A stretch of 64,000 bases of DNA from Streptomyces spororaveus. GTDB lineage: Bacteria; Actinomycetota; Actinomycetes; Streptomycetales; Streptomycetaceae. The position numbers were made by a program, and so were the translations under genes. The stretch is from contig NZ_BNED01000005.1 in assembly GCF_016755875.1 (NCBI RefSeq), positions 5,346,001 through 5,410,000 of the forward strand. The letters are read 5' to 3'. The notes under the pieces were generated by a model. The model was not told the origin of the DNA. It did not search any database and saw only the letters and a program-made list of their open reading frames with translations. This document shows positions 62,181 to 64,000 of the stretch, one piece after another (position 1 is the first letter of the stretch; every line of letters begins with the position of its first letter).

Positions 62181-62996
62181 GTGCTTCGGACAGTGCGTCT
62201 CCACCTGGCCGTCGCGGCCGGCGGATTCAGGCGCTACGCCACCTACGGGACGGCGACGGCGGCCGGGGTGTTCACCAACACCGTGTTCGGGTTCATCGTC
62301 GCGTACACGTACATCGCGCTGTGGGACGAGCGCCCCGGACTCGGCGGCTACGACCAGGCGCAGGCGCTGACCTTCGTCTGGGTGAGCCAATCGCTGCTGG
62401 CCGCCGCCGCGCTGATCGGCGGCGGCTTCCAGGAGGAGCTCCAGGAGCGGATCCGGACGGGCGACATCGCCGTCGACCTCTACCGGCCCGCGGACCTCCA
62501 GCTGTGGTGGCTCGCAGCCGATCTGGGCCGGGCGGCCTTCCAGTTGCTGGGCCGCGGCGTGGTGCCGCTGGTGGCGGGCGCGCTGGCGTTCCCGCTGGCG
62601 CTGCCCTCGGATCCGCTGCGCTGGCTGCTGTTCCTGGTGTCCGTCCTGCTCGCGCTGGTGGTCAGCTTCGCGCTGCGCTACATGGTGGGGCTGGTGGCCT
62701 TCTGGCTGATGGACGGGGCGGGGGTCAACATCATGGCCACCCTCGCCTCGGTCTTCTTCTCCGGGATGCTGCTGCCGCTGACCGTCTTCCCGGGCGGCTT
62801 CGGCGAGTTCGTCCGCGTCCTGCCGTGGGCGGCGATGCTGCAGGTTCCGATGGACGTCCTGCTGGGCAAGCACGCGGGGGCCGGAGGCGCGGCCGAGGCG
62901 CTGGGCTTCCAGGCCGGGTGGGCGCTCGTACTGCTGGGCACGGGGCGGCTGTTGCAGTCGGCCGCGACGCGGAAGGTGGTGGTCCAGGGTGGCTGA
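62181..62996 (+). CDS. ABC-2 type exporter permease (DUF990-like), subunit 1
   Basis: This is a 271-residue membrane protein with six predicted helices: FTNTVFGFIVAYTYIALWDE near the start, QSLLAAAALIGGGF, WLLFLVSVLLALVVSFALRY, and FFSGMLLPLTVFPGGFGEFV. It should form an export pore with the next gene product, powered by the ATPase that follows. GTG 62181 has GGAGGGATAC upstream. Substrate unknown. Confidence 0.87.
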   Translation: MLRTVRLHLAVAAGGFRRYATYGTATAAGVFTNTVFGFIVAYTYIALWDERPGLGGYDQAQALTFVWVSQSLLAAAALIGGGFQEELQERIRTGDIAVDLYRPADLQLWWLAADLGRAAFQLLGRGVVPLVAGALAFPLALPSDPLRWLLFLVSVLLALVVSFALRYMVGLVAFWLMDGAGVNIMATLASVFFSGMLLPLTVFPGGFGEFVRVLPWAAMLQVPMDVLLGKHAGAGGAAEALGFQAGWALVLLGTGRLLQSAATRKVVVQGG

Positions 62997-63900
62997 GGCG
63001 GAAGCGGCGGCCCTGTCGCCGGGTGCGCGGGCCGGCGGGTTCGCGGTGGACGCCGGGCCCGCGCCGGAGCGGGGCCGGCCGCGGCGCGGCGGTCCGGTCC
63101 GGGAGGGGCTGCGCGGCTACCGGCTGATCGTGGCGATGTGGATCCGGTCCACGATGACCTACCGGACGTCCTTCGCCCTGACGACCGTCGGGCAGGCGGC
63201 GATCACCCTGCTGGACTTCGTCGCGATCTTCATCATGTTCTCGCACGTCGACGTGCTCGGCGGCTTCACGCTGCCCGAGATCGCCCTGCTGTACGGATCC
63301 TGCTCGGCCTCCCTGGGCCTGGCGGACCTGCTGCTGGGGAACACCGACCGGGTCGGCGCCCGGATCCGCGACGGCTCGCTCGACACGATGCTGGTACGGC
63401 CCGTCCCGGTGCTCGCGCAGGTCGCGGCGGACCGGTTCGCGCTGCGCCGGCTGGGCCGGATCGGGCAGGGGCTCGGGGTGATGGGCTGGGCGCTCTGGAC
63501 CCTGGACGTGGACTGGACGGCCGGGAAGGTGCTGCTGGTCCCCGTGATGGTGATCGCCGGGGCGGCGATCTTCGGGGCGGTGATGGTCACCGGCGCGGCC
63601 TTCCAGTTCGTGACCGGGGACGCGGCGGAGGTGCAGAACTCCTTCACCTACGGCGGCTGCACGATGCTCCAGTACCCGCCGACGGTCTTCGCGAAGGACC
63701 TGCTGCGCGGGGTGACCTTCATCGTCCCGCTGGCCTTCGTCAACTGGCTGCCCGCCCTGCACGTGCTGGGGCGGCCCGATCCGCTGGGGCTGCCCGGGTG
63801 GGTCGCGTACCTGAGCCCGCTGGTGGCCTTCGTGGTGTTCCTGCCCGCGTCGCTGGCGTGGCGCGCGGGAGTCCGTTCGTACCGAAGCACGGGGAGCTAG
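62989..63900 (+). CDS. ABC-2 type exporter permease (DUF990-like), subunit 2
   Basis: This is a 303-residue membrane protein, paralogous in layout to subunit 1, with a soluble N-terminal ~40 residues. Helices include FALTTVGQAAITLLDFVAIF, VLLVPVMVIAGAAIFGAVMV and VAYLSPLVAFVVFLPASLAW. Its GTG start overlaps the previous stop by eight bases; an ATP-binding gene starts five bases after its stop. The set is one operon. Confidence 0.85.
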   Translation: MAEAEAAALSPGARAGGFAVDAGPAPERGRPRRGGPVREGLRGYRLIVAMWIRSTMTYRTSFALTTVGQAAITLLDFVAIFIMFSHVDVLGGFTLPEIALLYGSCSASLGLADLLLGNTDRVGARIRDGSLDTMLVRPVPVLAQVAADRFALRRLGRIGQGLGVMGWALWTLDVDWTAGKVLLVPVMVIAGAAIFGAVMVTGAAFQFVTGDAAEVQNSFTYGGCTMLQYPPTVFAKDLLRGVTFIVPLAFVNWLPALHVLGRPDPLGLPGWVAYLSPLVAFVVFLPASLAWRAGVRSYRSTGS

Positions 63901-63904
63901 AGCT

Positions 63905-64000
63905 GTGGCGGATGCGCTGATCTCGTTGGACGGGGTCGAGAAGGTCTTTGACGTACGGCGCCGCGTGAGCCTGATACGCCGGGAGAAACACCAGGTCAGG
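63905..64000 (+). CDS. ABC transporter ATP-binding protein, N-terminal end
   Basis: Only 32 codons lie inside the window: MADALISLDGVEKVFDVRRR, then VSLIRREKHQVR. This is the first beta strand and the A-loop region of an ABC ATPase; the Walker motifs lie past the edge. GTG 63905 follows the previous stop by four bases. It should power the two permeases just upstream. Confidence 0.75.
   Translation, partial: MADALISLDGVEKVFDVRRRVSLIRREKHQVR

Noticed and set aside
62007..62873. Upstream in-frame extension of the penicillin-binding protein.
   Set aside because: It would run antisense through the ABC-2 permease gene, and homology begins at ATG 62006.

Overview
The window is high-GC actinobacterial DNA and almost certainly a core chromosomal segment of a Streptomyces. 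The markers are an SsgA-like sporulation protein, DasR-type operators around N-acetylglucosamine PTS genes, and an HU/MurA/HelD/malic enzyme cluster. From memory (not checked), the gene order resembles S. coelicolor from about SCO2952 at the left edge to about SCO2895 at the right, interrupted by lineage-specific insertions. No prophage, insertion sequence, CRISPR array or biosynthetic cluster is visible.

Left part (1-14.4 kb): 3' end of a HelD-type helicase, a candidate small RNA, NAD-type malic enzyme, hupA, murA, an AlgH/YqgE protein, a DUF3039 protein, a GH20 beta-N-acetylhexosaminidase, and a three-gene molybdenum-hydroxylase operon. That operon is unusual: its iron-sulfur subunit carries a ~500-residue repetitive N-terminal extension, and its large subunit lacks the catalytic glutamate.

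Accessory block (14.5-21.9 kb): six genes that look like type VII secretion substrates and accessories (WXG100-like proteins, a mycosin protease, a 761-residue WXG-like protein, a lipoprotein) without any secretion machinery, followed by a small secreted peptide and a tRNA-Cys. Part of this block has a different base composition.

Middle (22-45 kb): two MFS transporters, a Doc/Fic toxin-antitoxin pair, an SF2 helicase, IclR, ArsR-like and Lrp/AsnC regulators, a membrane-anchored Lon-type (S16) protease, 4-hydroxyphenylpyruvate dioxygenase, a TPR protein, a GlcD-type oxidase, an SsgA-like protein, two RDD membrane proteins, a secreted M6 metalloprotease, the NAD salvage pair pncA/pncB, and clpS with a DUF2017 partner.

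Right part (45-64 kb): an amino-acid permease; a sulfur-carrier cysteine pathway (JAMM protease, Cys-containing leader peptide, CysO-like carrier, CysM); DUF488 and MBL-fold proteins; the GlcNAc PTS genes (two EIIC proteins and one EIIB) with DasR boxes; rph; rdgB; tRNA-Leu; an HNH endonuclease with four tandem DNA-binding-like modules; bcp; a GroES-like protein; a guanidine-III riboswitch with an SMR guanidinium exporter gene; a class A penicillin-binding protein; and the start of an ABC-2 exporter operon.

Genes that work together: hexosaminidase could supply GlcNAc to the NagE/NagF permease, and murA uses UDP-GlcNAc for wall synthesis alongside the PBP. The JAMM protease would expose the carrier's Gly-Gly for CysM. 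pncA feeds pncB. ClpS delivers substrates to the Clp protease. Many genes appear to be transcribed as leaderless messages (TANNNT 6-7 nt before the start codon). Strong perfect hairpins separate most convergent gene pairs.
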